From assembly GCA_030272585.1 (NCBI GenBank), contig BSYQ01000010.1, positions 2,170,001 through 2,234,000 of the forward strand: a stretch of 64,000 bases of DNA, given 5' to 3'. A program made the position numbers and the translations under genes. Below, in pieces: positions 43,641 through 56,549 of the stretch; the stretch's first letter is position 1; each line of letters opens with the position of its first letter. The notes beneath the pieces were generated by a model. That model was not told where the DNA came from. It saw nothing but the letters and a program-made list of their open reading frames with translations, and searched no databases. This DNA is from Bryopsis sp. KO-2023 (taxonomy: Eukaryota; Chlorophyta; Ulvophyceae; Bryopsidales; Bryopsidaceae).

Positions 43641-46600
43641 TCAGGGCATCAAAAATTTTGGCAAAGGGGTGGGATGGTTTGAATCCTTTTCTATGCCCCT
43701 GTTACAGACAAAACCGAAATGAAACATTTGGGCGACCTCTCGAGTTTGCATTCCCATGGACATGTGCGAAACGGAGGATCCGAAATAAACGGGCCTCCAT
43801 TTCGGTTTGCTTTCCATCAGATCCGCGATTGGAATGTAGACTGCCGGAATATCGGACAAAAACAATTCGTTCACCTGAGAATAACACACCACATCCCACC
43901 AAAAAATGAAAAAATGAAAAAAAATATAATACACAAATATAAGAATATAAAAATAGGAATACAAATATAATAATATTATTTTATTTTATTTTATTTCAGC
44001 CAATAAGTAAATCAAGCAAGAAAGTTTGGGATCCAGAATCAGGCAAAGAATAAAAAAACCGGAAAAATAAAAATAAAATTTGGGGCATTTTTTGGGTTTG
44101 TGTATATTTGTCTGTGGCTGCCCCTTTTTTTTTCCCGGGGGGCCATCACCGACAGAACCACAAAAAAAAAATCACAAAAAAGGGAATAATCTTAATCTTA
44201 ATCTCGTCAAACATTAAGAAAATTTGATGCGAAAAATCTTGGTTTTTTTCTTCCCAAACGTTTTTTTACTTGCCACAGTTTGTTTTTTCTTCCTTTCTTT
44301 TTTTTTCTCGGCACCTGAAAAAAAGTCCCGTTGAGTGGAAACTTTCCCTTCATCGCTGTGCGCGATGGGGTCAAAATCAAAAATGGAATATCTTGGCGGC
44401 CTTCCTTCAGATATGGCAATATGTCCCATCGAGCCGTCATCAAATCCTCGCTGTCTGCCCTTGCATCCACAGGGAAAACCCGAGGATCGGGCAGCAAAAA
44501 ATAAGGGTTGGGATCTTCTGCGATTCGAGGGGGAAAGCCGAGTTGAATGATTGGGTTCAAAAGCTTGCCCACACCTGTTTTGATTGTCGGAAAATAAACA
44601 ACGAAACGAAACGAATCATGATGAGGAGAAAAAAGTGCTCTTTTCTTAATTTTTTTTTTTTTTAGTTATTTTCAATTGTTCGGGGCCGAATGGATATTAT
44701 CACTTCCCCTCCACGAAAAGAAAAACAAAAACAAATGAAAAAAAAAAAATGAAAAGAAAAACGGAGAACTGTAGGTTTAGGAATTTTTTTCTTTTTTTTC
44801 TCCTGTCGGGAGATCTCATCCGGAAAATAAAAACACACACCTAAACAAAAAACGTAGAAGTTGAATTGAAAACATCGAAATAAACTGCAAAAAAAAGAGA
44901 GTCCGTACCCATGATTGCGAAAAACACTCGCCGAGTGTGTGATTGAGTGGGGGGGCCCGGGTGAATGATTAATTCGTTTGTTTTATCGCAGTCTTCGGCT
45001 GCCTGCCGAACATCATCCCCGTAATCGTCCATCCCCAGATCCGTTAAGAATTCATCTGAAACATACATACATTTGAAAAAAAAAAATACATAAAAAAAGA
45101 ATCAATGCAGTGTATCCAAAACATACATCAACCTCTTGCCTCAATCACTTTGCACCCCCCCCCCCAAAAAAAAACACTACTCAAAAAAAATAAAAACAAA
45201 CAGGGAAAGAAATATATCTATGTATATATTTTTATGTCTATTTATTCTTTTTTTTTAGCTTGACAAGAGAACGGAATCTGTTTTTTTTTTTTAATTTCAA
45301 TCAGAAAAGAAAAAAAGGCCTCAGGAGCTCGACAAGAAAAAGGAATCCGTTTTCGGCACAAACCACTCCTCTGTTCCCTTGCGAAGTATCCAATATTACC
45401 CAACCGTTGATCTTTGACCGATCGGTTACCGGGCCAAACACAAAACACTCCTCTTTCTTTTTGCTCACCATCGGTTTCTCCAGTGGCCACCTGCAAGGCC
45501 TCACTCACCGCAGCGAAAGCCCTGCCTGCATCAGCATTGGAGCACTTATCCGGATGAATCAGCATCGAAATCTTGTGATAGCGTTTCTTGGCGGCTCGAT
45601 GGTCCCCCCTCTGGCTCTCCTCCAACCCCAGAATCAGCTCCGACCTGCACAAATCCATCGCATCAGCCAGCTCCGGAGCGCCCAACACTGATGTAGACTC
45701 CTCCGGCATGTTCTCCACCAACTCCATGATTCGCTCCACCTCCTGATCCCCAGCAGTTTTCGTGGATTCGCCCATCGCTGAAACCGCACCTCCATGACTT
45801 ACATCCTCAGCAAGCTGCTGTCCCATGGAGTTCGAGGCATTTGACTTGGTGTGCTGATGGGGAGCAGGGCTGAGATTCGGCTTGCTCGAGCCAGGTTCAA
45901 TACGAGAAGCCGTCGAAGCATCTCCACCCACGGAACGATTCTTCTCAACGGGCAAGCCCACACTTTCACAGACGCTGGATCTTGTTTTTCCAGCGCTGCT
46001 CCTCTGATTGGACCCCACCGAATCCCTGACTCCATCTGAGCTGCCCAAAACCTCCTCACTGTTGAGCGAAATCGGAACCCCTGAAGGGGAGCTTCCCTGG
46101 TTTCGTTTGGCTGAGGGGGGCGGCGGTGGAGACATCGGCCCCGCCAAATCTTCCACATCAGGCAGGCTGGACCCCACTCGAGCTGGAGTTTGATATTCCC
46201 CACCAGGTGTTGGCACCAGGTTGGTCATTCGGTTAGGGGTTAGGTGGCCAGGTCCGACCCCAGATGCAGCGGAGAAGATTCCTAAGGCCTCCGCCTGTTT
46301 CGCCTGACAAGCTTCGATCTTGGCCGATCGTCTGGGGGTTTCGTAGCCTTCCGATTGGGGAGGGCTGTTGGTGTTCTTTTGAGGGGAGCCCTGGGAGGAA
46401 GCTGGGGATTTCCTGGGTGGCGAATTCTTCTTGAATGGCTTTCTCTTACGCTTTGGGGGTTTCATTGAGGAGGGGTCAAACCTGATACCAAACAGAAATC
46501 CTGCTCAATTCGGTGAACCCCCCCCCCGAGAGGTTACCGAAAAACAAATAAAAAAAAAAACCTGAATCTTTCTGGATCCGGAAATGAATCGAGGTTTTGT

Positions 46601-49600
46601 TTGCATTTGAAACAGAGCCCTGACCTGTTCTGATCAGATTTTAGTCATCCACCCCCCCCCTTTTCAAATTCCACCTATCACCTTCGGCCGCCATATCTGG
46701 AGTATTCGCAGACATCCCTCAATGGGCAATAGCCACATCTTGGGGCCCTCTTGGTGCAGAAAACCTTTCCCAGGGTGATCATCTGGTAGTGCAGCTCGTA
46801 CAAGGTGGCGAAATCGAAATGCATGATTCGTTTGTGCAAATATTTGTGGACTTCTTCCTCCGGGGCGTATTCGTCCAGCTCTTCGATATTGCCCACCGTC
46901 TGCTCCCCCCCCCAAAAAAAAAAAGAAATTAAAAATAGAACAAACAGACAAACACCTTACAGCATTTTTAATTGGTGGGGGTTAGTTTTGCAATAGATGT
47001 CCCCAGTGAGAGAAAAAAAACAAACAAAAAAAAAGCTACAGTAGGCTATTTTGCTGCTTGTTTTGTTTTTTCCCTTGAAGAGATCAATATTCCAGAAAAC
47101 AAACAAAGGAAGAAGCAAATAAACAAAAGTCCCCGAACCGGCTTTCTCCTATTCCGATGCATCCCAGGGGCGGGTGGGGGCCGCACCAACAATTTTCCGA
47201 AAAGGCTCCACATACTTTACTGGTTATCCCAGACGAGATTACCAACTTTTTGGTCAATTTTAAAGGGAAAAGAAAACCACTTCACCCAAAACCTCCCTCA
47301 CCTCCAACGGAATCCATCCCAGTCTGGCGCAAATTCTAGCAACATTCACATCCACCGGAAAATCCTTCCTCCCCATGCACAGCAGCATGACGCAGGAAGC
47401 GCTTTTTCGGCCCAATCCTTCCACGGAGGAGGTCAAATACTCCACAACCTCTTCATCGGGTAAGGAGTGCAGCCAATCCATCGATAACTGCATGAATGGA
47501 TATTAAAAAACAATCAATCGGTCGTATCGCACTTTTTCCAAGCTACATGGAATCCATCGATTGAAAAACAAAAAACGATAACAAAAAAAAACACAGACAA
47601 GAGAGGAGGAAAGCAACCCCCCCTTCAAAAACAAAACAAAAACAAAACGCCAAAACAGCAGGGGGGGGGTGAAGGGATCAGAATCGCACTTCTGGAATCA
47701 ATTGCTCGGCTCACCTTGTCGAAAGGTAGTTTCCGAGAAGCCGAGTCTTTTTGTTTGCTGCCCTTCTTTCCCCCAATCATTTCATCAGGCACCACGATCC
47801 TCTTCTCGAATTCTGGAACCGGGACATGCACAGCAATCTCCCCATCGCAATCGACCTCTTGAACGCCCCCTCCTCCCGTCAAGCTTCCTTCTTTGCACCC
47901 AACAAACCACCCTTTCGCATCCTCGGCACCCTCGATGGAGCCTTCCAGGGTTGCTTTGTTCATGCAAGGGAATTCTGATTGGTTTTCGACCCTTCCATCG
48001 AAATCCTTCCCCTGCTCTGCAACGAGGGGCTCCTCTTCTCCATGGCAGTCATCCAGCACAATCAAAACTTCGCTGACATCACATGCGATCTCCTCCCCTT
48101 CCAGCCCCACACCGATTTCGACATTCTGATCTCCTGCATTTCCCGGCACCAAGGCTCTAAAATACTCCCCCCAGTCAGACATCTCGTCGTCAGAGCTGGG
48201 GACGATATCGATCCCTTGCTCCATCCTTGTTACGCCACCGGGAGCTTCGACTCCAGCCACCGGCCCTTTTGGGGGTGGCCCCATGCAATCCATTCTTCCT
48301 CCGATTGAACCATCGGTTGCTTTGATCTCCTTCTTAGAACCTGCTTCGCGTCTTGGGCTTTCTATTGGGATCACCTGAACTTCTGCAGCATTCACGGCTA
48401 TGATCGCTTCCCCGTCTGTTGGAATGGATGATGGGCTGCCATCCAGCTCAAAAATCTCATGCTCCAGTCTCGAAATGACCCCATGCAGAGAATTGGGCCC
48501 AAAGAGGCGTTCTTGTTCGGCGGCTTCCAATCGCTCCTTCCCTTCGCACACCCAACACACCCCAAAAAAGAAACTTTCAAATAAATTGTCGGTGGAAGAT
48601 GTGGAAAATTTGGTGGGGGTTGGTTGAGACGGGTGAGTGGGGGGATTCGATTGGCTCATACCTCGTTCGATCTGTTTTTTGAGTTCCTCCTCTTTTCGTT
48701 TTTTCTCTTTCCACCACCCCTCCAGATTTTCCTCGGCAATGCGCCCCAAAAACTTCTTGATCCTTGCGGCAAGCGTGTGTTGCATCCCCCGACATCTAAA
48801 ATCCAAAAAAAACACAAAAAATATGAAAAAAAGAATCATCAACGAGCCTAACTGAAATCAATACCCTCCCTCCCCAAGAAATTCTAATTTTGAGACGACA
48901 ATATAGCGTTAAAAAAAAAAAAAGGGGGTTTTCAAAGGGATTTAGCTTTTCCCCTTGGCCCCCTATTTAGTTTTCTGTTTTCTTTCTCACTTGATGCAGT
49001 CAGCCAGAACGCTTTCGTCTGTGTTGTGGATCCCCATCCAATCCACCATGTCTGAACAGTCGCGCGCATTCCACAGAGCTAAGGGCTCGATCTCCGAATT
49101 GAAATCGACAGGGTCGTCTTGCAAAATATCCTGACGGTTCCATTTGGTGCCGTATCTTGGCAGATTTCTGGAAGGAAACCTTGCAGCGATGTTCATGAAG
49201 GCCTTGCTGGAAGAAGTGTCACTCACATTCTGTGTCAAAAACACCCCGGCGACGGAATCCAGGATCGAACCGCCCCAGGGGACGCTCATTCTTCTGTCTC
49301 CGAGAACTGCCCTGAAAACGCACCGAAAACCAGCTACAAATAGATAGTTTTTCCTTTTTTTTTTTTTTTTTCGTTTTTAATATCTCGGTTTAGTTGATAG
49401 TTAATTATTTGACAAGCAGTCAACCTCATTTGCTCTGGGTTTGAATTTTGCGAATTTTCCGAATTAAAAAAAAAAAACGGTTTTTGAGCTGACGTAAAGC
49501 GCAGATGGTGTTACTCAGGGAACGATGCCACACCGAGACGACGCTTCTACTGGCACAAAAAAAATTTGAATATTTAACTTCAAAAAAAGTTTTTCACTAC

Positions 49601-50692
49601 AAATGAAAAACAAGCTCGCAGTTTGGTTTGTATAAACAAACCTCATTCTGGCGGTGAACATGCAAATGCGATGCGTCCAGGTCGTTTGCTCGTCCATCCC
49701 ATAAGGAATTAATGTCAAAATTCCTGGTTTCAAAACGTGGGCACGCTTCTTCGATCTACTCTTTTTCGGTTTCTTTTTCCCTGGGAAGAAAAACAAAAAC
49801 AAAAAAAACTCTGAAAACATACATACATATATTATGACGATTGTTTTGATTCCTTCTGCAAAAAGGGTGGAAAAAAAAGAGAGAAATACAATAACGCACA
49901 CCACCAACCTTGTTTTTCCCTCATCGCATTCAGCTTCACTTTCCTGATGGCCCTGGCAATTTGAGCATTAGTCAAAGAAGTCATGTCCCCGACGACGCTC
50001 CCATATTGACTGATCGCCTCACCACTCTCAGCTTCCAGCAGAACTGACGCCAGCTCCGGATCGAACGGCAGCCCCCCGTTTCCCATTCCCCCCGAAATTA
50101 ACCCATCGCCCCCCACCGAAATCCCTCCTGACTGCGAACCCACCATGCAAACAGCATCACCAGCCCATGCATCGACACCCCGCGTCTCAAATGCTTCCGA
50201 TTGATTGTTCGGCGGTCCGATCGGTTCACTCGTTGCTACGGTGATTTCCCCACCCAGAGAAGGCAGCCCCACGTGGCTGGCTCCTACTATTTTAGCTCTG
50301 AAGGAGGAGCCCTCCAAATCCGGCGTCACGGCAAACCCAGCACACTGGTACAAGGTCTGGTGCACAAAATCAACCCCGACACCATCATTCACCGGAGCGA
50401 GACCTATTTCTTCCCCCAATCGATGCTCCCACGCATCGGGTAAAAACACAACAGGGAATGATCCATAAAGCACCTCATGGCAGATGTTCTGATCATGGTT
50501 CTGTTCAGCAGGCTGGATGTCAGCCTGGGAGGATGCCACCGCCAAGTCCCCCCCCTCCACTAGAACTGACTGCGGTTTCTTGCAATCCAAGGAGAGCCCT
50601 GACATGGCTTGACTGATGTCCACCACATTCATCTCAGTGAACTGTTCGTTGGGGTCGAGCTCTGCCGCCCCATCGGCCATCTGAATTTCCAT
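43641..50692 (-). CDS. DEMETER/ROS1-like DNA glycosylase with inserted J-domain, 1,420 aa
   Basis: Eleven minus-strand exons chain in phase: 49909-50692, 49642-49780, 48991-49311, 48662-48795, 47715-48541, 47302-47487, 46682-46899, 45469-46481, 44909-45055, 44315-44574 and 43641-43874. The family removes 5-methylcytosine by base excision. The HhH-GPD domain is split: WGGSILDSVAGVFLTQNVSD in exon 3, a helical part in exon 4, a 275-residue acidic insertion in exon 5, then GLGRKSASCVML (catalytic Lys about 763) and FPVDVNVARICARLGW (Asp about 781). The Fe-S cluster is C845-x6-C852-x2-C855-x5-C861. Exon 8 encodes a J-domain with HPDKCSN (about 1179). Exons 10-11 hold the plant-type RRM-like domain (SRTAMKGKFPLNGTFFQVNE; VYFGSSVS; GFVCNRG). 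The permuted CXXC unit of land-plant DME is not visible. A 5' exon near 50710-50780 is possible. Confidence 0.93.
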
Positions 50693-52474
50693 CTCGAAGA
50701 TACGTTCTGCTACTCACGGTTGGACTTGGGGGTTTTGACTTTGAAGTTCGGAGTACAGTCGAGGTTTCATCTCCTGCACCTGTCAAAAGACCCCCCCCCC
50801 CAACAAAAAAAAAGGCAGCAAGATATTCATATCAAGAAAACAATGTAAAACATTCATGCTGCTTCCTGGTATCTAGTTCTTGTCATGTTGACCTTCGTGG
50901 AGCCAGGTTCTGGTGTGAAGGGAAGTGAACCGTAAAGTATAGGGCCTTTGCCTTTGTGTGTATGTGTGTCAGACAGACAGAGTGTGAGATGACTCGGGCA
51001 GGGGGTAGAGGGGATTCACGGCACATGGTGGGGTGGTCGATGCCAGAATTTCAAAGCTGGCCACCCTTTTCACTCATCACTCTTCGTCATTCAGGAATGA
51101 AAGCCACAGACTGCCCAAATGTCTCGATGAGACAAACACCACTCAAAACAGTAAACTCCATGCAGGTGCAAGTGCACTGCTGATTACGATAAAGGCTGGG
51201 GTTGGGTCAAAGACGCGCGGGAAACGCGACGAGGGAGGTGTAACTGATTGACTCGAAACACGAGGTTGCATATCTCGTTTGTTTCCCCAAAGGAAAACGA
51301 GGTTTTGAGGTTTTGAGGGTCGGCTCCAGGGTTGGTCAAGGGATACGGTTGATATTACGTAGGAGACGCGCAAAGAGCTTGCTTGTGTGCTTGCGGTGTT
51401 GATGGGGTTCCTTCTTGGCGAGTTTGGGGTGGTTTGGGGGGAGCCACGACGTGACGTCGAGATAAAGCCGTCGAGTACAACCGAACGAGACGTCGTGCCT
51501 GTGTTCCTTTCCTGTGGATACTCGTAGTGTTAACCAGCTTCTTTCCGTTCTTTTTCGTTTCTTAAAAGCGACGATCGGCCATCTCTGCCCTTTCCTGCGT
51601 GTTTGACGCGTGCGTCACTTGCCGACGAACGAGGAGTTTCAACTTCTTCGCGGGTTTTCGTTTGGTCTACGTTCGAACACTCGAAGCCGTACTCACCGCG
51701 GAGTACTCCTACGGTTTCCCCGACCACTGTAACGACGCACTCCTTCCGCCGCCTTCCTCTTTTCGAATACCTATCGAATCTTCCACTTTCCCCTCAAACC
51801 ATTGAATCGATTCGAGAACACACTCAAGCAGCGAACACACACGATTGATTGAAGAAGATATGGACGATGAAGTCGATATGCTCACATTTGCGCTGCGCAT
51901 TCATCGTCTCAGTTACGATTTGCACTGCTCCGCAGCTCAAATTGTAGCTGAGACGTTGAATGCGGAGCGGATATTGTGCAACCATACCCCGAATATAAAA
52001 TCGTGGAGGAATTACTATGGCCAAAGCAGTACCAGTTATTGATAGACAGTTATATATATATATATATGTATGTAATATTGAGTGAGTGAGTGAGTTATTG
52101 ATAGACTTGCAACAACAAACTTTGATTTAAAACTAAAACCTGGACTTGCAATAGCAAACTTTGATTGAAAACTAAAACCTGATAAGGGGGAGAAAAGAAA
52201 CTTTTTTTTTTGGGAAGTTCTTGGTTCATTTCATCCTTTCGGGCATCCACAAGATAAAAATCCTCTCCACATTCTACACTCAATAGAAGAAAAAACACAC
52301 ATAAATAATGATAATGATAAACACAGATAAATAATCAAGAGTATCACGATCCTTTCGAGCTGGGTTGAGGTGACATCGTCGGGCGCATTTGCACCACATT
52401 TTACGCACTCCTCCCTGGCACCCGACTCAAGTCCATGTTCCACCATTTTGGTGAACCCAAGCACTGGGTGGCCA
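50693..52474. promoter_or_regulatory. Divergent upstream region, glycosylase and GDT1
   Basis: 1.78 kb between the two start codons. About 51180-51850 is richer in CG than the surroundings. A short minus-strand frame near 50720-50770 (MKPRLYSELQSQ) with a GTGAGT donor may be a 5' exon of the glycosylase. (TA)n and GAGT repeats lie near 52050-52100. The inverted repeat at 51891-51969 is listed separately. Confidence 0.4.
51891..51969. ncRNA. 32-bp imperfect inverted repeat, hairpin or pre-miRNA-like
   Basis: The arm 51891-51922 (CGCTGCGCATTCATCGTCTC...) pairs with 51938-51969 over 32 bp with about four differences, some able to form G-U, around a 15-nt loop. Size and pairing resemble a short miRNA precursor, but it could equally be a foldback repeat. 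No expression evidence exists in the sequence. Confidence 0.4.
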
Positions 52475-55167
52475 ATGCGATTTGTGGTGTCGACGCTTTG
52501 TTGTGGTTTTCTTCTTCTGGCGACGACTTTCAGTTTCGCCGCTGCCGTTCGTGTTGGGAATTGGGACTCACAGAACTTGGGGAAGAAGAATGCGACCTTG
52601 GTGAGAATCCGCTGGACGACGCTGCGTCATCCTTAAAAATACCAGAGTGAACGACGACTGAGTGGAAACGATAAGCTTTACTTCTGCTTGGCTTCCCATT
52701 GGGTTTTGTCAGGTGGGGGGAAAAACACGGGCTCGCGACTGCGGGCTCGTTTTTTTCTCTCTACGAAATGATTTTTTTTGGGTTTTTTTTGTACAGAATG
52801 TGGGTCGGGATTTTGATTGTTTTTTTTTTCTTTTTTTGAGTTGATGTTAGGAGGCTTAGGGATTTTGGATTTGATCCCAGGTAGACAGCCTTAATTCGGA
52901 CTTACACAATCCATGAATATGCATGCAGAAAAAAAAAACAGTGTGTTGTTGTTCTTATTTTCTGTTTTTTTTTTCTTTCTGTGGGGAAGGATGAAACATG
53001 CGTTAAACGTTGATGGATGAGTTTCTTCGAAAAAAAAAATCGAGTGATGAATGATCATAGTCGAGAGACTGAAAAATTTAACATAGGGATCCAAATTTTT
53101 CTCAGGGTGGTGATAATGACAGCGATGGGTTCTCTCAAGGGGCCATGCAAGGCCTGGCGATGGTACGTTATTCATCATTATACAATATATATATTTCCCA
53201 CTTGTTCAGCAATAAAATAATATCTTGAAATCGTCCCGAAAACCTCCAATTGATTAACTTAAAAATAATTAAAAAAAAGCTTCACCAATCATTTTTCACA
53301 GAAAAAAGCGTGTACGTTGCTGGTTTGAGTTTTTTGTTTCGAATTGTATGTACTCACGGACAATCTTCAATCCACATGAAAAATTGCCAAGCTTGTCTTT
53401 TTTTGTTTCATTTTTTGTTTTGGAGTCGATGCAGTGTCCAATAAATAATGGGGTCGAAGCGGTCGTTGGCTGAGAGTGTGTGTGCGTTGTTTTTTTTTGC
53501 CCCTTGAAAAAGATTCTCGTCTCCGAAATGGGGGATGAAACATTCATCATTGCGGCCATTCTGGCGATGCGACACCCCAAGACAGTCATATTCACTGGAG
53601 CCATCGCTGCATTAGCGCTCATGACTGTAAGCCAAAGCATCATCATCATGAAACCACTGCCAGAATGATTTAATAATAATTTTATTATTTGGGTCAAGAA
53701 TACCATTATTACTTCGGTTGGTTGTGTGCGAATCCTTCAGAAAGTGAATCGAGCCCTATCCTTAAAACCATTGAATTGATTGAATCCATCCCAAAAAAAT
53801 TGTTACTCATCATCTCGATTGTTCGAATATTCCGTCTGCAGCCAAATTTGGAGCCGAATTTCGATCATGTGTTTTGACCATTCATTTTTTTTTGCTTATT
53901 GGTGAGTTCATCTATGCAATTCTCGAGCTAAAAAGCTGATTTGGCACAGGTGATTTCTGCAGCTTTGGGAGTGGTGGTCCCTGCTTTGATTTCCCCAGAA
54001 TTGACTCATCATGCTGCGACGATTCTCTACACGATATTCGGATTTCGTTTGCTGTATGTTGCCTGGAAAGCAGACCCTAATGAAACCCAGGTGATTTGCT
54101 CAAATTTTAACTGAAAAGAGAATTTAAAACCGGAGCAAATTAAACTGAAGAGCAAATTCAACACCGTCCAACACAGTTCGTTAGAATAATAAAATTGAGA
54201 AGTATTTCCCAGCAACGTGTCCCTTTTTTTTATCATTTTTGTGCTGTTTTTTTTTTGTTATGTATGCATATATATAGTTTTGTGCGAACCCTGCACCTCA
54301 CTGTTTTCTTTTTTTGAATTATTTTTATGACTTGTACAGGAAGAAATCAAGGAAGTCGAGGAGAAGCTGAGCGAAACTCATAAATCGTCATCACCTTACA
54401 AGAGATTTTTCCAGAAACTGTGCACGCCAATATTGCTTGAAGCATTCATCTTAACATTCCTAGCAGGTGGAGTATCGTATAGTTGTTTTTTTTAATTCTT
54501 TCTTTACCTTTTTTTTTATGGAGGGGGGGAGGGGGTCGGACTGGTTTTTGCTTGAGATTGGGAAATCCTCGATCAGGTAGCTGCCAACCCTCCCCCCCCC
54601 CCCAACAAAAAAAAAGCGGATTCAGGTTTTCAATGTTTAATTGACGAAGTCCCATTGGCGATGGCTGAGGGGGGTTCCTTTCCTTTTTTTTTTCGATTCG
54701 TTTTTGCAGAATGGGGTGACCGGAGTCAAATTGCCACTATAACCCTTGCAGCACATTTGAATCCAGTGGGGGTCACTGTGGGGGCAATAGTTGGCCACAT
54801 CGCATGTACTGGTCTGGCTGTGGTTGGAGGTAAATAACAAGAATCCTGACTTTTCTATTACTGTTGAATTTTTTTTTCCATTTCCATTTTCTTGTTCTTT
54901 TTTTTGTTTTGAGGGGGGGAGGGAAGCTGAGCTTCTTTCAGTACTGTTTATTGTCGAGCCATTGCTTTCAGTCCGGCCGAAAAAAAAAAGAAAAGCAAAA
55001 ACCTGTTATGTATCTTTTTTTCTGTGATGCTCTTGTGATTTTTTGTGTGTCTTTTTGCCCCCCAACCAGGGGAATTGGTGGCGAGGAAAATTTCCCAGCG
55101 GACAGCCGCAATTGCCGGAAGTGTTTTGTTTTTTGCTTTTGCCGTCCACAATCTTATGACTTCGTGA
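52475..55167 (+). CDS. GDT1/TMEM165-family cation transporter, 260 aa
   Basis: Seven exons in phase: 52475-52600, 53106-53162, 53513-53626, 53950-54090, 54340-54466, 54710-54829 and 55070-55167. The N-terminus is a signal peptide ([20 protein letters not shown]). The two family signatures are both present: [17 protein letters not shown] in the first half and [17 protein letters not shown] in the second, each with the E-x-G-D core that lines the cation path. A charged linker ([17 protein letters not shown]) separates the two three-helix halves. Members move Mn2+/Ca2+ against H+ in the Golgi or thylakoid. A signal peptide, not a chloroplast transit peptide, favours the secretory-pathway form (inference). 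The first signature has Glu where Lys/Arg is usual (GDE for GDK). Confidence 0.92.
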
Positions 55168-56549
55168 GGAAAAAGAAGAAGAAAAAAAAAAAAAAACATG
55201 ACGGAGTGGCTGTGATGTGATCCATTGTATGACTAACAGAGAAAGGCCAACACAAGAGTGCAAGAATGTGGTCCAATCGCGAAGAAATGCAACAGAATCG
55301 TGTTTACACCCTGAGAAAACCAGACATGGAGGGTTTTGAGATGCATCCAATATGTAGACCTCATTCAATGCCACATTTGTCTGACACTCATTACTTCCGA
55401 TGAGATGTCTTGTCAGCAGTGTATTTTGTTTCAATTTTACTGGCCCCAAAGTGGCCCAAAATTTAGCAATTTCAAATCGTTGTGGCCCTTTTTTTGGCCC
55501 CAACGTCAAAAAGGCAAATAGCAAGGCTTGGTTTTTCTGTAGCATCTATTTAATGGCGTTGGTTTTGATGTCTGTGGAATCTCGATTGAAATCTTGGATG
55601 TGGCCCTAGGCCTTACAAACTTTGGGTGGATGTGGCCCTTTTTTGTCCCCAAAATTTGCCATTCTAAATTCGCTGGGGCCACGATGGACTGCACTTCAAA
55701 CCAGTTTTCCACAAGAAGCCATTACAATTTGTTCGAAGTGTCTGTGGTGGTGAATTCTCCAAACCCCCACCCTCACCTCACAGAGAAATGAACGTAACGC
55801 TTTAAGCTACAGAGGAGGGCCCCTCTTCTCCCCTTGCCGGCCAGGAAAAGAGCGGGTGATGCGTGCATTCAATTGCGGCTCTCTCGCTGTGTTTGTTGCA
55901 CTTGCCAGGCTAGCTCTGCGACTTCTTTTTAACTCACGAATTAACTGCAGTTGACATGCTGGGTAGCTGAGTCGAATGGGAAAAGGCCTATGTGGGCACC
56001 TGTGCAGCGGGGTGCACTCTTTGACATGCTCCATATTGAGGTAAGCTGCGCATACCCATACATAATTTATGCTGTTATGGAGATCAATTTCGGGAGCAAA
56101 ATGTCGGCGTTTCCTTTCCACTCGAGGAAAGCGAGGGCGTGGGGATAGAACATATGAGCGGCTTCTCTTGATCGCATCCCCTTTGTAGCCGCCGCCAGAA
56201 GTTTCGCATTAGTCAACGAACCATTTCACGCAGAACCTCAAGACTGTTTGCCCACCCGCGACACAAACACAGTTCTGGGTCTGTGCAACTTTCTGTTTGT
56301 GAATATATTTTTCGCCACTCATTTTCGACACAGTTTCAGCGCAGGTCACTAGCAAATCGTGGTAAGCTGGCATATATTCTCTCCGCGAGCCCCCTGTGCA
56401 GTCATTACTTTTAGACCTTTTTTCGGCCGCTCGTTGTTCTAACCGAAACAACGACGACATATTTGGCATGCAAGAATCGTCAATTCCCAGGCGGCCCCCA
56501 TGCCGACGGCGAAGATAGAGCTTGTTTCTCAACGATTGAGCAGGGTATT
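55168..56549. other. Intergenic, diffuse repeats
   Basis: At 55440-55690 words such as TGGCCCTTTTTTGGCCCC and CCCAAAATTT recur in both orientations, suggesting an old foldback repeat. 55800-56500 has open frames on both strands without recognisable features. Confidence 0.4.
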
